The notes: a model not told the origin generated them from the letters alone. DNA of 64,000 nucleotides from Notoacmeibacter ruber (GCF_003668555.1 NZ_RCWN01000001.1:1412501-1476500); one strand, 5' to 3'. Shown: positions 50,706-59,615, numbered from the stretch's first letter. Program-made: numbers and translations.

Positions 50706-51217
50706 AGGCCCGAAGCCCACGTGTGGAATGATCGCGCAGATAAGCGAAAACGAGCGGGGACGCAAGTGTGGAAGGATTGATGACGGCACGGATGATGCGA
50801 TCTCATCGCTGCGCAGTCTCGTATTCCTAGCGTTGACGGCGGCGTTGGGTGGAAAGGAGATGGTCCGCTTATGTATGCAGCCGGCTGGAAGCAGACTTTG
50901 AGATCGACACAACCAGTGGCATAGGTGCCATCATGGAATGGCTGGAATGGGTGGGTAGGTCCGGTCCGCATTCGGACGACCAACGCGAATGAAGAGACGG
51001 TCCATTCAATCAACGTGGCCGACCAGACTGCGCCTTCCCGGCACTTCCGGACGTCGAGCCTAATTCGCCGAACCGGACACTCAAATGCCCATGGCCGGAG
51101 GAAAAGATCCTCGTTGTCCTACATCTTTGAGATTTTTGTCGTCAGGCCGCGTCCAATTTAGCGACAAGACAGAGCGCGAACTGGACGATCTCGGCCTAAG
51201 GAACCGAGCGAATTTGG
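50706..51217. other. gene-free region between rpsB leader and accessory gene
   Basis: About 510 bases. The first ~150 probably include the rpsB promoter. From about 50900 to 51217 the sequence is lower in G+C, has short unrelated frames on both strands, and contains GCACTTCCGGACG and CCGAACCGGACAC-type fragments that look like decayed sequence. No RNA gene, transposase or attachment site was recognised. Confidence 0.4.
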
Positions 51218-52309
51218 TCACGTGGATGACCTTATTTTATCGATCAGTTCCCGACCACCTGAATCGTGAAATTCGCGGACTATTCCGGCTACGACGTTCA
51301 TAATCCGAGCAACAGTGTTGCAGAATTCTCGATCGAACCTAAACCGGTCGGGTTGCATTAGATGCCTGTTCGTAATTCTGGAAACTCTCTCAGAAGTCAC
51401 AGGATGGGTGAGCACTGCTCCGTTGGTTGGCGCGGGCGCATCCTTTGTGTCGATAGACCGAAGAATGTCGTTCGCCATAAGTACGAGAACACCCCCGGCG
51501 CCAGTCGCTATGTAAGGATTGTCGATCTGAAGGGGTTCGGAACGTAGCTGCTCAGCCAAGCTCATCGCGAAGCTGTCGGCAGCGTATTCTTGTTTGATCG
51601 GGTTGTCGCCAACGTTCCGGTGAACGAGTGCATGATGGCCGTATTCATGCGCGAAGGCAAAGTACTCCGTGGCCCAGGCAACCTGCTCGAACAGAAATAG
51701 CTCCATCTCCGTTGCAGGCCGGTAAGGGACTAGGGCATGGGTACCTGTCGAGGCAAACGAGACGAAGATTCGATTCCAATAGAGGGTAAGTTCAATATCC
51801 CGCAGCAAGAGAAGTCGATCCTCTTCCGGTGACAATTCGGAAGTGCTCCAGTATTTCGGATCGAGCAGGAGAGTTCGCGTGTAGGCTCTTGCGATCAGAC
51901 CGCACCAGCGAAAAAAGAACGATGTAACCGTGAGGATTGCTTCATCGGTCATGATAACGTTCGTTAGTCCGGCCTCTACGCCAGGCCGCGGATCAATGCC
52001 AACAAGAACAGGTGTGTGTGCCAAGCCCTGAGCTGTTATTGCTGCCGAAACGCGATCGGCTATGATCTGCGCGTGGGCTTCTAGATTGGGTGCCACCCCT
52101 GGACTCGTCGGCTGTAAGGGCTGCTCAAGCTGCGCATACGCTTCATACCGAGCGTTTATCTTCTCGTCACTCCATCCGGCAGCGCGTAGTGCTTCGCGGA
52201 AGCGTTGCGCCTGCTCGCCTTCATTCTCCGGCCTATTGATCGCGGCATCCGGCAACTCCAAAGCGCGACTGAAAATTTGACCCCAAAGATCCTTTGCCGC
52301 GTCAGTCAT
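51218..52309 (-). CDS. accessory HExxH metalloprotease-like protein, unrecognised family
   Basis: A 363-aa soluble protein with no family I can name. A polar helical N-terminal part (residues 1-65) is followed by a proline linker and a region of short hydrophobic helices. The zincin signature is HEYGHHALVH (His221, Glu222, His225), with E241-Y-A-A-D245 sixteen residues later. HExxH followed by ExxAD is the pattern of gluzincins such as M48 or the ImmA/IrrE type, with E241 the likely third ligand. There is no signal peptide or transmembrane anchor. By hand count, two 60-base lines in the gene have 33 and 30 G+C against 46 in one line of the DUF2336 gene, which suggests acquisition by transfer. 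Flanks are gene-free on both sides. Confidence 0.7.
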   Translation of the reverse strand: MTDAAKDLWGQIFSRALELPDAAINRPENEGEQAQRFREALRAAGWSDEKINARYEAYAQLEQPLQPTSPGVAPNLEAHAQIIADRVSAAITAQGLAHTPVLVGIDPRPGVEAGLTNVIMTDEAILTVTSFFFRWCGLIARAYTRTLLLDPKYWSTSELSPEEDRLLLLRDIELTLYWNRIFVSFASTGTHALVPYRPATEMELFLFEQVAWATEYFAFAHEYGHHALVHRNVGDNPIKQEYAADSFAMSLAEQLRSEPLQIDNPYIATGAGGVLVLMANDILRSIDTKDAPAPTNGAVLTHPVTSERVSRITNRHLMQPDRFRFDREFCNTVARIMNVVAGIVREFHDSGGRELIDKIRSST

Positions 52310-52526
52310 CTGATTCTCGAAGGATTCGTGAACGAATTTATGCTTTCCATACCGGAGTTGTTATTGGCAGCCAACTAAAGACTCATTCCGGTAGAAAGCC
52401 AATTGAAAGCGATTGACCGCTTTCGGATGGACTTAAAGTCCCTTGGAGCGGCTCGTTCGGGGTCGAAAGCGGTCGTTGAAGAGTGAGCAGTTATTTCGGC
52501 ATAGATCCGTCCAGCACGCGCCTTTC
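52310..52526. repeat. upstream region of accessory gene with inverted repeats
   Basis: ATTCGT-ga-ACGAAT (52325-52338) lies 16-29 bases before the metalloprotease-like gene and could be an operator. Farther up, GACCGCTTTCG (52415-52425) and CGAAAGCGGTC (52464-52474) form a perfect 11-bp inverted repeat 38 bases apart, and CCGCTTTCG recurs at the 3' end of the DUF2336 gene (about 52532). No coding frame is supported here. Confidence 0.5.
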
Positions 52527-53669
52527 TCAAGCCGCTTTCGTGATCGAGAGCGCGTGGCTTCTGGCATTGCGGCGCAATTCATCCAGGTGCATTGCGCGGA
52601 TCATAGCCAGAATGTCGTCATTTCCGGGCGTCGGCAGACCTTCACGCTCTGCTTCCAACGACTTCATGATGCGATAGCAAACTTCCTGTACCCCGAGGGA
52701 ACTGCGCCCGTCCGCAACTTCGCGCCAGAGCCGCAGGGCATTGATAATCACATTGGAGCCCGGCTCAGACAGCCCAGCCTTGCGCAGAAGGGCCGCCAGC
52801 GCATTGCGACGGCCGCGCGCGAGAATCGCATCCACGCGTAATTTCTCGTCGCCAATGAGATTGCGCAGAACCGCCGACAGAAAACCGAGCCGCCCATGCG
52901 CCGCAAGCCGGATCAGAAAGTGTTCGGTCAGGTCGCCGCGCAGCCGAAAATGTTCCGCGAGTGCCGGATAGTCGGCCTTCGGCGTCTTCGTCACCAGTTC
53001 AACGGACGCGCGGTGGCACGCTTCCCGCAGCACCCGTGTCGCCCGCATCGGTCCCATCAGGCGTTGAAGAAGCGGCGATTCCGTCAGCACCTCGCCGACC
53101 TTGACCAGAAGGAGATGACGGACGTCACCCGGCAGGTCGCTGCGGGCGAAAAGAGCCTCACGCACCGCCCCGACCTGCCCGAAACGCTCCGCCACGCGGC
53201 GCAATGAATGACCGGCGGGTCTGGCGGCGCTGTTTTTCACGAGAGCCAGACAGGCATTGCGATCGCCGAGTTCGGAGAGCGTCGCGCAGACGACCGAAGA
53301 CAGTGGCGCGCGCCGGGCTATGATGGCCTGCGTCCGCGCGTCCCCATCACGAACGCGTTCGATCAGGTCGGCGTCAGATAGCAGAGGAGAGCGCAAAAGC
53401 ACGTTGCCGGCCACATCCGGCTGGTCGGCCGCCAGCGCCGCGACGATCTGTGGCGGCGCGCCACGCACCGCACAGAAAACGTCGGCCAGCGCCTGACGGA
53501 CCTTCGGGCTTGGATCATCCAGCAGAAGGGTCAGCGCCGCTTCCGCATTGGCGCGTTCGTCGAAATCGAGACCGGATTTCAGCCAGGCTCGGGCCAGAGC
53601 GTTGGCCGCCTGGGCGCGCTGATCGACTTTCGCAGTTTCGAGCCATTTGAGAAAATGCTGTACGATCAT
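52527..53669 (-). CDS. DUF2336 domain-containing protein
   Basis: A 380-aa all-helical, HEAT-like cytoplasmic protein of the alphaproteobacterial DUF2336 family, of unknown function. The repeat-like blocks are LLLDDPSPKVRQALADVFC, LRSPLLSDADLIERVRDGD, LLLVKVGEVLTESPLLQRLM and the C-terminal GNDDILAMIRAMHLDELRRNA. No enzyme motif is present. The stop lies next to a CCGCTTTCG repeat shared with the following intergenic region. Its upstream region (53670-53764) carries a long inverted repeat. Confidence 0.85.
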   Translation of the reverse strand: MIVQHFLKWLETAKVDQRAQAANALARAWLKSGLDFDERANAEAALTLLLDDPSPKVRQALADVFCAVRGAPPQIVAALAADQPDVAGNVLLRSPLLSDADLIERVRDGDARTQAIIARRAPLSSVVCATLSELGDRNACLALVKNSAARPAGHSLRRVAERFGQVGAVREALFARSDLPGDVRHLLLVKVGEVLTESPLLQRLMGPMRATRVLREACHRASVELVTKTPKADYPALAEHFRLRGDLTEHFLIRLAAHGRLGFLSAVLRNLIGDEKLRVDAILARGRRNALAALLRKAGLSEPGSNVIINALRLWREVADGRSSLGVQEVCYRIMKSLEAEREGLPTPGNDDILAMIRAMHLDELRRNARSHALSITKAA

Positions 53670-53680
53670 ACTGGTAACCC

Positions 53681-53727
53681 GAACGCTGGTAAACTTTGCC
53701 CAACATGACAGGCAAAGGTTTACGTTC
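53681..53727. repeat. long imperfect inverted repeat upstream of DUF2336
   Basis: GTAAACTTTGCC (53689-53700) pairs with GGCAAAGGTTTAC (53711-53723, one bulged G) around a 10-base loop, and GAACG/CGTTC extend it at both ends. A short direct repeat, CTGGTAAC/CTGGTAAA, precedes it. It lies 12-58 bases before the DUF2336 start, so a regulatory role is plausible. Confidence 0.5.
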
Positions 53728-53764
53728 GGTTCACCATGACGGTCAGCCTTTCGCTAACCATCTC

Positions 53765-54379
53765 TCAGTCGTTGGTAAAGGGCCATTTCGGCCGGTACAT
53801 CTCGAAAACCGCGTCGGTGGAAAGGTAGTCCATATAGCCGAGCCGGGCGAGCAGGCGCGCCTGAGTCACGTCGAACCGGCCGTCGCGGATGGCCCCATCG
53901 GCAATGTGAACACCGACGACCTGCCCCTTTACGAGGTGATTGTCCGTCTCATTGCCGTCCATATCGATCACGGTCTCGACACTGATCAGCTTGCATTCCA
54001 TGGCGGCTGCGGCTTCAGCGACCCGCGGCGCCGAAACGACCTCGCATTGGCCCCGCGTTAGACCGGCTATATCGAACTCCGACACATCGGTCGGGGCCGC
54101 TGCGGATGAGCGGTTCATCGCCTCGGCCAGATCGTGCGTGGCGATATTGACGACAAACTCGCCGCTTTCCTTTGCGGCACGCGCTGCATCCTTGATACCG
54201 ACGGACGAGAACATCACGATCGGTGGAGCGGCGGAGATGGCCATGAAGAAGGAGTAAGGCGACAAATTGTCGCGGCCATTGGAATCGCGTGTCGAGATCC
54301 AGCCTATCGGTCGCGGCGAAACCAGCGCCTTGAAGGGATCGTGCGGCAACCCGTGGCCGTCTTCGACACGGTAAAACAC
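53765..54379 (-). CDS. flavin reductase family protein (FMN-binding split barrel)
   Basis: A 204-aa FMN-binding protein of the flavin-reductase-like superfamily. The FMN site is PRPIGWISTRDSNGRDNLSPYSFFMAISAAPP (in two parts), followed by KDAARAAKESGEFVVNIATHDLAEAMNRSSA and the C-terminal LLARLGYMDYLSTDAVFEM typical of the subgroup. It should bind FMN; reductase activity on a particular partner is unknown. It is 4 bp from the nitroreductase gene, so the two flavoproteins form an operon. Confidence 0.88.
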   Translation of the reverse strand: MFYRVEDGHGLPHDPFKALVSPRPIGWISTRDSNGRDNLSPYSFFMAISAAPPIVMFSSVGIKDAARAAKESGEFVVNIATHDLAEAMNRSSAAAPTDVSEFDIAGLTRGQCEVVSAPRVAEAAAAMECKLISVETVIDMDGNETDNHLVKGQVVGVHIADGAIRDGRFDVTQARLLARLGYMDYLSTDAVFEMYRPKWPFTND

Positions 54380-54383
54380 GAGC

Positions 54384-54974
54384 TTAGCCCTTACCGTCCG
54401 GCGAATAGTCGGTCATCAGGTCTTCGACGCGCGGCCGCTCTCTGTCCGGAAGGTTGATATCCGTGCGTCCGATGTGAACGAAGCCGGCAACACGCTCCTC
54501 TGGCTTCAGGCCAAGCAGAGTCCGCGCCTCGGCGTCATCGGAATACCAGTTGGTGATCCAGTTCGCCCGATAGCCGAGCGCCGATGCCGCATGAAGCAGA
54601 TTCATCGCAACGGCCCCGGAACAGAGGAACTGCTCCCATTCGGGAATCGGCTTCGGGCCGTTATCCTTCGGCACGAAGACCACGCCCACGACGAGCGGAG
54701 CGCGCGAAAAACGCTCCTCTTCCTTCTGCCGAGCCGCATCGGAGAGAGGGCCGTCCCGCTCCTGAAGACGGTCGGCCAGCCGCTGTCCGACGACCGTTCG
54801 GCTATCGCCGCGATATAGAATAAAACGGAACGGCACCAGCATCCCGTGATCCGGCACGCGAGAGGCGAGTTCGAGCATGCTGCGAATATCCCCATCCGGC
54901 ACCTCCCCTCCAAGGGACGCGATGGGGGGTGAGCGGCGTGTCGAAAGATGCTGTTGCAGGGCCTGATCGGTCAT
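54384..54974 (-). CDS. nitroreductase family protein (YdjA-like)
   Basis: A 196-aa FMN-dependent oxidoreductase of the short, YdjA-like nitroreductase group. The N-terminal FMN-phosphate motif is LSTRRSPPIASLGGEVPD (RRS), with ASRVPDHGMLVPFRFILY, AVAMNLLHAASALGYRANWITNW and the LGLKPEERVAGFVHIG block. ATG 54974 has GGAAAG 8 bases upstream. Substrate unknown. The following gene reads divergently with overlapping 5' regions. Confidence 0.9.
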   Translation of the reverse strand: MTDQALQQHLSTRRSPPIASLGGEVPDGDIRSMLELASRVPDHGMLVPFRFILYRGDSRTVVGQRLADRLQERDGPLSDAARQKEEERFSRAPLVVGVVFVPKDNGPKPIPEWEQFLCSGAVAMNLLHAASALGYRANWITNWYSDDAEARTLLGLKPEERVAGFVHIGRTDINLPDRERPRVEDLMTDYSPDGKG

Positions 54975-55094
54975 CCGCGCTTTCCGGTCTTTGGAACAAT
55001 TCGGTCCGTTGCATCGCATGGCGGTCTTGAAATTGCCACCCATGCAGGTTTGATGGCGTCTCCGAATATTCCCGAGACGATGATGCCAGGCCTC

Positions 55095-56231
55095 ATGAAG
55101 CGACTGAAATCTCCTATATTGGCGCTCCTAGCTCTCTCGCTTCTCGGCCTCAATATCGGCATTTCAACTTCCATAGCCGCTCCCTCCGCCACGACCGGGC
55201 GCCCTCTGCCGCCTGCACCGATGGCGCGTCCCGGCCACCCGGATCCCCGGCATGATGCGCCGATCCAGCCCCGCTCCGACGCCGCGCAAGCCGCCACGCC
55301 CTCCGACGAGATGGGCAAGCCTGATCCATTCTCCGAACTGGACCTGCCCCGCATTCGGATTCGACGTGGAGACCTGAGCGGATCGCGGGACGAAATTCCC
55401 CGGGCGCAGCCGCAGGGAGAGGGAAACCTCATCCTCTCCGCGCGATTGGTGCCAGATGGCGATATCGTGCCATCCGGCATGACGTTCCGTGTCTTTGAGC
55501 CGGAAACGGGGCCGGAAGGAAACCTGCCGCTGGTCGCTACCGCGACGGGAGGCGAGGCCAAGCTAACGCTACCCGCGGGCTCCTATCTGGTTCATGCCAC
55601 TTTCGGCCGGGCTGGCGCGACCCGCCGCATCAACATCATGCCAGGCAGCGACAGCGCGGAAATCCTCGTTCTCGATGCTGGAGGCCTCAAATTGTCGGCG
55701 CGGCTTCCCGATGACAGCCCTATCAGCGACAGTAAGGTTCGCTTCGCGATCTACGAAAAGCTACCAGGCGTGCCGGCAGAGCGCGGCCCTCTCGTTCTGC
55801 CCGATGTGAAGCCGGATGCGATCATCCGCCTGCCTGCCGGCGACTACCATGTCGTCTCCAGCTACGGAAAGGTGAATGCATCGACCGGTGTCGACATTCG
55901 CATCGATGCCGGCAAACTCACCGATGCATCGATCGAGGTCGCGGCCTCGGAGGTAACGCTGAAGCTGGTGCGCAACGCCGGTGGCGAGGCGATTGCGGAT
56001 ACGTCATGGATCATTCAGTCCGATACGGGTGAGAAACTCGCGGAGCGAATCGGCGCATTTACGACGCTGGTTCTTGCGGAGGGAGAGTACAATATCATCG
56101 CCCGCAACCGCGATCAGTTCTATACCGAGCAGATCAGCGTGACCGCGGGCGACCGCAGCGAGATCGAGGTGGTGGCCAGCCAGGCCAACCAGGCCGACAG
56201 CAGCGAATTCCTCCCCGACCGCCTGGAATAA
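55095..56231 (+). CDS. secreted protein with three tandem beta-sandwich-like repeats
   Basis: I do not recognise the family with certainty. A basic N terminus and signal peptide (LKSPILALLALSLLGLNIG) are followed by a proline/serine-rich linker to about residue 108. Then come three similar units of about 85 residues (roughly 111-196, 197-285, 286-362). Each opens with a strand such as LILSARL, LKLSARL or VTLKLVR and has a middle LPAGSYLVHATFGRA, LPAGDYHVVSSYGKV or LAEGEYNIIARNRDQF. They resemble carboxypeptidase-regulatory or Ig-like beta-sandwich folds. The start is unsure: ATG 55080, 55083 and 55095 are all possible. It is probably periplasmic or surface-attached, and it stands alone. Confidence 0.75.
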   Translation: MKRLKSPILALLALSLLGLNIGISTSIAAPSATTGRPLPPAPMARPGHPDPRHDAPIQPRSDAAQAATPSDEMGKPDPFSELDLPRIRIRRGDLSGSRDEIPRAQPQGEGNLILSARLVPDGDIVPSGMTFRVFEPETGPEGNLPLVATATGGEAKLTLPAGSYLVHATFGRAGATRRINIMPGSDSAEILVLDAGGLKLSARLPDDSPISDSKVRFAIYEKLPGVPAERGPLVLPDVKPDAIIRLPAGDYHVVSSYGKVNASTGVDIRIDAGKLTDASIEVAASEVTLKLVRNAGGEAIADTSWIIQSDTGEKLAERIGAFTTLVLAEGEYNIIARNRDQFYTEQISVTAGDRSEIEVVASQANQADSSEFLPDRLE

Positions 56232-56287
56232 ACGAGGTCGCCTGATTTTTAGACGGCTTAAACAGAGTTGCCGCCATAGCTGATCTC

Positions 56288-57085
56288 ATGAGCGTCTCGA
56301 AATCTTCTCGCAAGCCGGCTATTCGCCCCTTCCTCAATCGCCTTTATGAAGGCGAGACACCCGGCGCGAAGCGATTTCGCTGGGCGCTTCTGGCCTTCGA
56401 CATTGTCACCATCGGTTATTTCATCGTCACAGCCTTCGGCCCGATCAGCACCGGCATGGTGGTTCTAGACACCTTCATCGGCGTGGTGCTTCTTGCCGAT
56501 TTCGTGGCCCGGGTCATCATCAGCAAGCCACTTTGGCGTTTCCTCCTATCGCCGGTGACCTGGGCGGATATCATCGTGCTTCTGTCGCTTCTGGCCCCTC
56601 TTCTCATCGGGCCCAACTTCGCCTTCCTGCGGGTCCTACGCGCACTGAGGATCATTCGTTCATTCCGGATCGCGCACGAATTGCGACGGATCACCGGTGA
56701 TATGCCTGTCAACACCCGCGTGGTGGTTGCTGCCACCAATCTCATGGCGTTCATTTTTGTCGTGACCAGCATCGTCTGGGTGCTCGAGCACGAGCGCAAT
56801 CCAGCGCTCGATAATTATATGGATGCGCTGTACTTCACCATCACCACCCTGACGACGACCGGCTATGGCGACATCGTTCTGTCGGATCGGCTGGGACGTT
56901 TCATCACCATCATCATCATGGTGTTTGGCGTGGGCTTCTTTCTCAACCTGCTGCAGGCGATCTACCGCCCGAACAAGGTCGAGGTGCCCTGCCCCCAATG
57001 CGGTCTGCGTCTGCACGATTCTGATGCCAGCCATTGCAAGCATTGCGGTCACATCATGAATATCGAGACCGAAGGCAGCGTCTGA
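56288..57085 (+). CDS. voltage-gated-type potassium channel with C-terminal zinc ribbon
   Basis: A 265-aa six-transmembrane ion channel of the bacterial Kv-like group. S1-S3 lie at residues ~30-108; the S4 region LRVLRALRIIRSFRIAHELRR (111-134) has regularly spaced arginines; the pore helix and K+ filter are TITTLTTTGYGD (T191-G-Y-G-D195) and S6 follows to about 225. After S6 there is a small four-cysteine module, C235-P-Q-C238 and C250-K-H-C253, a rubredoxin/zinc-ribbon-like knuckle. It should conduct K+; the ribbon may gate it or bind a partner. It is followed by a hairpin and the convergent thrS. Confidence 0.88.
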   Translation: MSVSKSSRKPAIRPFLNRLYEGETPGAKRFRWALLAFDIVTIGYFIVTAFGPISTGMVVLDTFIGVVLLADFVARVIISKPLWRFLLSPVTWADIIVLLSLLAPLLIGPNFAFLRVLRALRIIRSFRIAHELRRITGDMPVNTRVVVAATNLMAFIFVVTSIVWVLEHERNPALDNYMDALYFTITTLTTTGYGDIVLSDRLGRFITIIIMVFGVGFFLNLLQAIYRPNKVEVPCPQCGLRLHDSDASHCKHCGHIMNIETEGSV

Positions 57086-57092
57086 AACGAGA

Positions 57093-57116
57093 AAGGCGGG
57101 CCCGGGAGCCCGCCTT
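57093..57116. terminator. hairpin between K+ channel gene and thrS
   Basis: AAGGCGGGC-(6)-GCCCGCCTT. The T-run is only two bases on the plus strand and three A's precede the stem, so termination is moderate in both directions. Confidence 0.65.
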
Positions 57117-57162
57117 ACACGTTCTTGAAATGTCGATCGTTCAGCCGATTGGCGATCGAGCT

Positions 57163-59142
57163 TCAGTTCGTGGCCATATCCGGCGCCTTCGCCTCCGCCG
57201 AAAGTTGAGCGATGGCTTCCTCAACCGTCATCGAGGACTGATCGCGGCTGCCGAGACGACGCATATTGACCGTCCCCTCTTCCGCCTCCCTCTTACCGCA
57301 GACCAGTATGACCGGCACCTTTGCCAGACTGTGCTCGCGCACCTTGTAGTTGATCTTCTCGTTGCGAAGATCGGTGTCCACGAGAAGGCCCGCCGCCTTG
57401 AGCTTTGCCGCGACTTCGCCAGCATAGCTGTCGGCATCGCTCGTAATGGTTGCCACAACCACCTGAAGCGGAGCGAACCAGAGCGGCATGTGTCCGGCAT
57501 AGTTCTCAATCAGAATGCCGAGAAAACGCTCCATCGAGCCGCAAATCGCGCGGTGTATCATCACCGGCTGCTTCTTCTCGCCGTCCTTGTCGATGTAGAA
57601 GGCGCCGAACCGCTCCGGCAGATTGAAATCCACCTGGGTCGTCCCGCATTGCCAGGACCGCCCGATCGCGTCTTTCAGCACATATTCGAACTTCGGACCG
57701 TAAAACGCGCCCTCGCCTGGGTTGATGCCCGTCTTGATCCGATCGCTGGATGCGGCGATCCGCTCCAGAACATCGCCCATGACCGCTTCGGCATGATCCC
57801 AGCTCGCATCGTCGCCGACGCGCTTCTCGGGACGGGTCGACAGTAGAACCGTAATTTCTTCGAAGCCGAAATCCTTGTAGGTCGAGAGGATGAGGTCGTT
57901 GATCATCATACACTCATCGGCAAGTTGCTCTTCCGTGCAGAAGATATGCGCATCATCCTGGGTGAAGCCGCGCACGCGCATCAGCCCATGCAGCGCGCCG
58001 GATGGTTCGTACCGATGTACGTTGCCGAATTCTGCCATACGAATGGGAAGATCACGGTAAGACTTCAAGCCATGCTTGAAGATCTGAACATGGCCGGGGC
58101 AGTTCATCGGCTTGATGGCGAAGACCCGGTGATCGGCCTCCTCATCCTTCGGATTGGTGAGAGCGTGCGCACTCTTCACCGCGAACATGTTCTCCTGATA
58201 CCACCCCCAGTGGCCCGACGTTTCCCATAGCGACTTGTCGAGAATCTGCGGCGCGTTGACCTCTTCATACCCCTCGCTATCAAGGCGGCGGCGCATATAG
58301 GAGATCAGTGACTGGAACATCCGCCAGCCCTTGGAATGCCAGAAGACGACACCCGGGCCCTCTTCCTGGAAATGGAAGAGATCCATTTCACGGCCAAGCC
58401 GGCGATGGTCCCGCTTTTCGGCTTCTTCCAGCATGTGGAGATAGGCGTCGAGCTGCTTCTTGTCGGCCCAGGCCGTCCCGTAAATACGTGTCAGCATCGG
58501 GTTGTTGGCATCGCCGCGCCAGTATGCGCCGGCGACCCGCATCAGCTTGAAGGCATCGCCCACCCGACCGGTCGAATCCATATGCGGCCCACGGCACAAA
58601 TCGAACCATTCACCCTGCGAGTAGATCTTCACGTCCTGATCGGCCGGGATCGCATCGACCAGTTCGACCTTGTAGGCCTCGCCCTTTTCATCGAAGACCT
58701 GCTTGGCCTTTTCCCGGTCCCATACCTCTTTCGCAAAAGGTTTGTTGCGCGCGATGATCTCCCGCATCTTCTTTTCGATCACCGGCAGATCATCGGGGGT
58801 GAACGGCTCTTCGCGGGCGAAATCGTAATAGAAACCGTTTTCGATAACCGGGCCGATCGTCACCTGTGTACCCGGCCATAGCTCCTGCACGGCCTCTGCC
58901 ATGACGTGAGCGGCGTCGTGCCGGATCAGTTCGAGCGCGCGCGGATCGTCGCGCGTGACGATCTCGATGGCGCCATCAGAAACAGGATCGGCGATATCGC
59001 GTAGCTCGCCATCAAGCGCGATCGCGACAGACTTTTTGGAAAGCGATTTGGAGATGGAATCAGCGACATCCTTGCCGGTCGTGCCGGTCGGATAGTCGCG
59101 AACGGAGCCATCGGGAAATGTCAGAGAAATGGAAGAAGCCAT
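57163..59142 (-). CDS. thrS: threonyl-tRNA synthetase
   Basis: Charges tRNA-Thr. The TGS domain is at the N terminus ([21 protein letters not shown]), followed by the editing domain with the [20 protein letters not shown] block (here [13 protein letters not shown]), the class-II core with [20 protein letters not shown] (zinc Cys), DDAHIFC (zinc His) and [13 protein letters not shown] (zinc His), and the anticodon domain with [23 protein letters not shown] 59142 has AAGGAG 10 bases upstream. 659 aa is full length. Confidence 0.97.
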   Translation of the reverse strand: MASSISLTFPDGSVRDYPTGTTGKDVADSISKSLSKKSVAIALDGELRDIADPVSDGAIEIVTRDDPRALELIRHDAAHVMAEAVQELWPGTQVTIGPVIENGFYYDFAREEPFTPDDLPVIEKKMREIIARNKPFAKEVWDREKAKQVFDEKGEAYKVELVDAIPADQDVKIYSQGEWFDLCRGPHMDSTGRVGDAFKLMRVAGAYWRGDANNPMLTRIYGTAWADKKQLDAYLHMLEEAEKRDHRRLGREMDLFHFQEEGPGVVFWHSKGWRMFQSLISYMRRRLDSEGYEEVNAPQILDKSLWETSGHWGWYQENMFAVKSAHALTNPKDEEADHRVFAIKPMNCPGHVQIFKHGLKSYRDLPIRMAEFGNVHRYEPSGALHGLMRVRGFTQDDAHIFCTEEQLADECMMINDLILSTYKDFGFEEITVLLSTRPEKRVGDDASWDHAEAVMGDVLERIAASSDRIKTGINPGEGAFYGPKFEYVLKDAIGRSWQCGTTQVDFNLPERFGAFYIDKDGEKKQPVMIHRAICGSMERFLGILIENYAGHMPLWFAPLQVVVATITSDADSYAGEVAAKLKAAGLLVDTDLRNEKINYKVREHSLAKVPVILVCGKREAEEGTVNMRRLGSRDQSSMTVEEAIAQLSAEAKAPDMATN

Positions 59143-59326
59143 GGAATCGATTCTCCTTTTCCAGTCCCGCCTACGAGCGCGGGTGGCCATGAACGTCGCT
59201 GCCACTTAGCGATCCGCAACCTTAGCGTAAAGTCTTCATTCCAGCTCGGCCGCAATGGCGAGGCCTTTAAACCGGCGTGCCACGAGGGAGAACAGCGCGA
59301 CCGGAATCTCGGAGACGCTCTCCACT

Positions 59327-59611
59327 TCAATCAGAAGCGGCGTTTCGACTGGTCTGATTGTGAGGGACCGGATCGTATCCTGTTGTCCCACCGGGACGAC
59401 ATTTCACGATGCGACGTGCACCGAGCCATCCTCCGCGTAGCAGGCCATGGCGCGCAATCGCCTCATAGGCGTATTCGGAACAGGTTGGAAGGTGACGGCA
59501 GCCATGACCGACGAAGCCAGAAAGCGTAAGCTGGTAGATGCGCACCAGCCCGGTCCCCAGCAGACGGCCCGGCGTCTTGCGCCACGGACCGGAATAATTG
59601 CGGCTGGTCAA
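59327..59611 (-). CDS. yidD: membrane protein insertion efficiency factor YidD
   Basis: A small inner-membrane-associated protein (94 aa) that aids YidC-dependent insertion. The signature is HGCRHLPTCSEYAYEAI with the paired Cys, then LRGGWLGARRIVKCRPG and GYDPVP. The N-terminal helix LVRIYQLTLSGFVG is present. It follows the Fe-S scaffold gene by 4 bp on the same strand. Confidence 0.93.
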   Translation of the reverse strand: MTSRNYSGPWRKTPGRLLGTGLVRIYQLTLSGFVGHGCRHLPTCSEYAYEAIARHGLLRGGWLGARRIVKCRPGGTTGYDPVPHNQTSRNAASD

Positions 59612-59615
59612 AATT

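Noticed and set aside
50625..50912. N-terminal extension of rpsB
   Set aside because: Lies in the leader with hairpins; MALPDFSM with AAGGA is the normal S2 start.
51085..51303. Plus-strand 72-codon frame overlapping the 3' end of the accessory gene
   Set aside because: No ribosome-binding site, no recognisable similarity, and it runs antisense into the better-supported HExxH gene.
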